A DNA stretch of 6,418 nt from JAJTFW01 sp031411335. Lineage in GTDB: Bacteria > Bacteroidota > Bacteroidia > AKYH767-A > OLB10. Both the position numbers and the translations under genes were made by a program. This document shows positions 6,124-6,418 of this stretch, piece after piece. Every line of letters starts with the position of its first letter. Positions within the stretch are counted from its first letter, which is position 1. Under the pieces are notes generated by a model, which was not told where the DNA came from, made no database searches, and saw only the letters and a list, made by a program, of their open reading frames with translations. The DNA is taken from assembly GCA_031411335.1 (NCBI GenBank), contig JANOAX010000073.1, positions 1 through 6,418 of the forward strand, in the 5' to 3' direction.

Positions 6124-6145
6124 CCATGTTTTCTTTGTAACATGG
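6124..6145. promoter_or_regulatory. candidate operator dyad over the start of the ArsR-type gene
   Basis: CCATGTT (6124-6130) and AACATGG (6139-6145) are perfect 7-base inverted repeats with an 8-base spacer, 22 bases in all. This is a size suited to a dimeric winged-helix repressor. The right arm contains the regulator's ATG (6142-6144). The spacer region carries TTTCTTTG (6130-6137), one base off the TAnnTTTG promoter consensus. Autoregulation through an operator overlapping the promoter or start is common for ArsR-type proteins. Alternatively the dyad could form an RNA hairpin that hides the start codon. Confidence 0.45.
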
Positions 6146-6418
6146 CTACACATTCATTAAAATCAAGCAAAGCGGCATCTTTTCTAAAAGTGATCGCCAA
6201 TCCAACCCGAATTGAAATCATTTCACTTTTAGCTCCTAAAAAGAAATTATCAGTGAATCAATTGTGTATTAAATTGAATATTGAACAATCACTAGTTTCT
6301 CACCATTTGAAAAATATGAGAACCAGTGGAATTTTAGAAGCAACGCGAGATGGTATAAATATCTATTACTCCATTGCTGCACCCAATGTTTTGGAAATAT
6401 TAAAGCTATCGGTGGGGA
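6142..6418 (+). CDS. ArsR-type winged-helix transcriptional regulator (3' end beyond window)
   Basis: This is an open frame of 92 codons from ATG 6142 that runs off the window end without a stop. It encodes a compact winged-helix DNA-binding domain of the ArsR (HTH_5) type: FLKVIANPTRIEIISLL at 14-30 is the typical first part, LSVNQLCIKLNIEQSLVSHH (36-55) contains the helix-turn-helix with recognition helix near 48-59, and the wing is ATRDGINIYYSI (67-78). The metal-binding CVC motif of arsenic and cadmium sensors is absent; only a single cysteine, C42, lies in that helix. The signal it senses is therefore unclear and may not be a metal. An in-frame GTG at 6118 would add eight residues but is less likely. 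The gene starts 79 bases after the MCE-protein gene on the same strand, so it could be co-transcribed with the operon or have its own promoter. Confidence 0.85.
   Translation, partial: MATHSLKSSKAASFLKVIANPTRIEIISLLAPKKKLSVNQLCIKLNIEQSLVSHHLKNMRTSGILEATRDGINIYYSIAAPNVLEILKLSVG

Noticed and set aside
1..6418. CRISPR arrays, tRNA or rRNA genes, insertion sequences or phage genes
   Set aside because: I saw no regularly spaced repeats, cloverleaf-like segments, transposase motifs or terminal inverted repeats in the window.

Overview
The window looks like a piece of a Bacteroidota chromosome. It is AT-rich, start codons lack Shine-Dalgarno sequences and are often preceded by A-runs, one gene has a TAnnTTTG-type promoter element, and the amidase-like tail / MlaD / Fe-S / Fe-S gene order is one I associate with Flavobacteriia and relatives. 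The sequence does not let me narrow this to a family. All convincing genes are on the + strand.

Positions 1-3197 form the first gene cluster. A short C-terminal tail of an upstream gene ends near 38, followed by an 83-base leader. Then come three tightly spaced genes: an MlaD/Mce-domain protein with a TTG start (122-1081), a membrane-anchored protein with two [4Fe-4S] motifs resembling HdrC/NarI-type electron carriers (1091-2383), and a soluble protein with two cysteine-rich CCG-type domains resembling HdrB/LutA/GlpC (2403-3197). The last two should form a membrane electron-transfer pair. The orphan MlaD has no permease or ATPase directly beside it.

Positions 3198-3533 are about 335 bases of very AT-rich intergenic DNA. 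I see no gene there, only a weak hairpin just after the upstream stop and a good TAnnTTTG promoter element at 3504-3511. That promoter argues that the next gene starts at ATG 3534 and not at the upstream TTG at 3489.

Positions 3534-6062 form a compact second operon: an MlaE-type permease, an MlaF-type ATPase and a second, clearly different MlaD/Mce protein, separated by 1 and 2 bases. Together they make a complete inner-membrane Mce lipid transporter core (permease, ATPase, substrate-binding MCE ring). No MlaA, MlaB or MlaC homologue is present in the window.

Positions 6063-6418 hold a leader with two inverted repeats, then the start of an ArsR-type winged-helix regulator (from 6142) that runs off the window end. 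One inverted repeat overlaps the regulator's start codon and is a plausible autoregulatory operator.

Nothing here is a plainly new system. The points most worth following are the redox pair sitting between two Mce modules, the shared glycine-rich motif in both MlaD tails, and the dyad at the regulator start.
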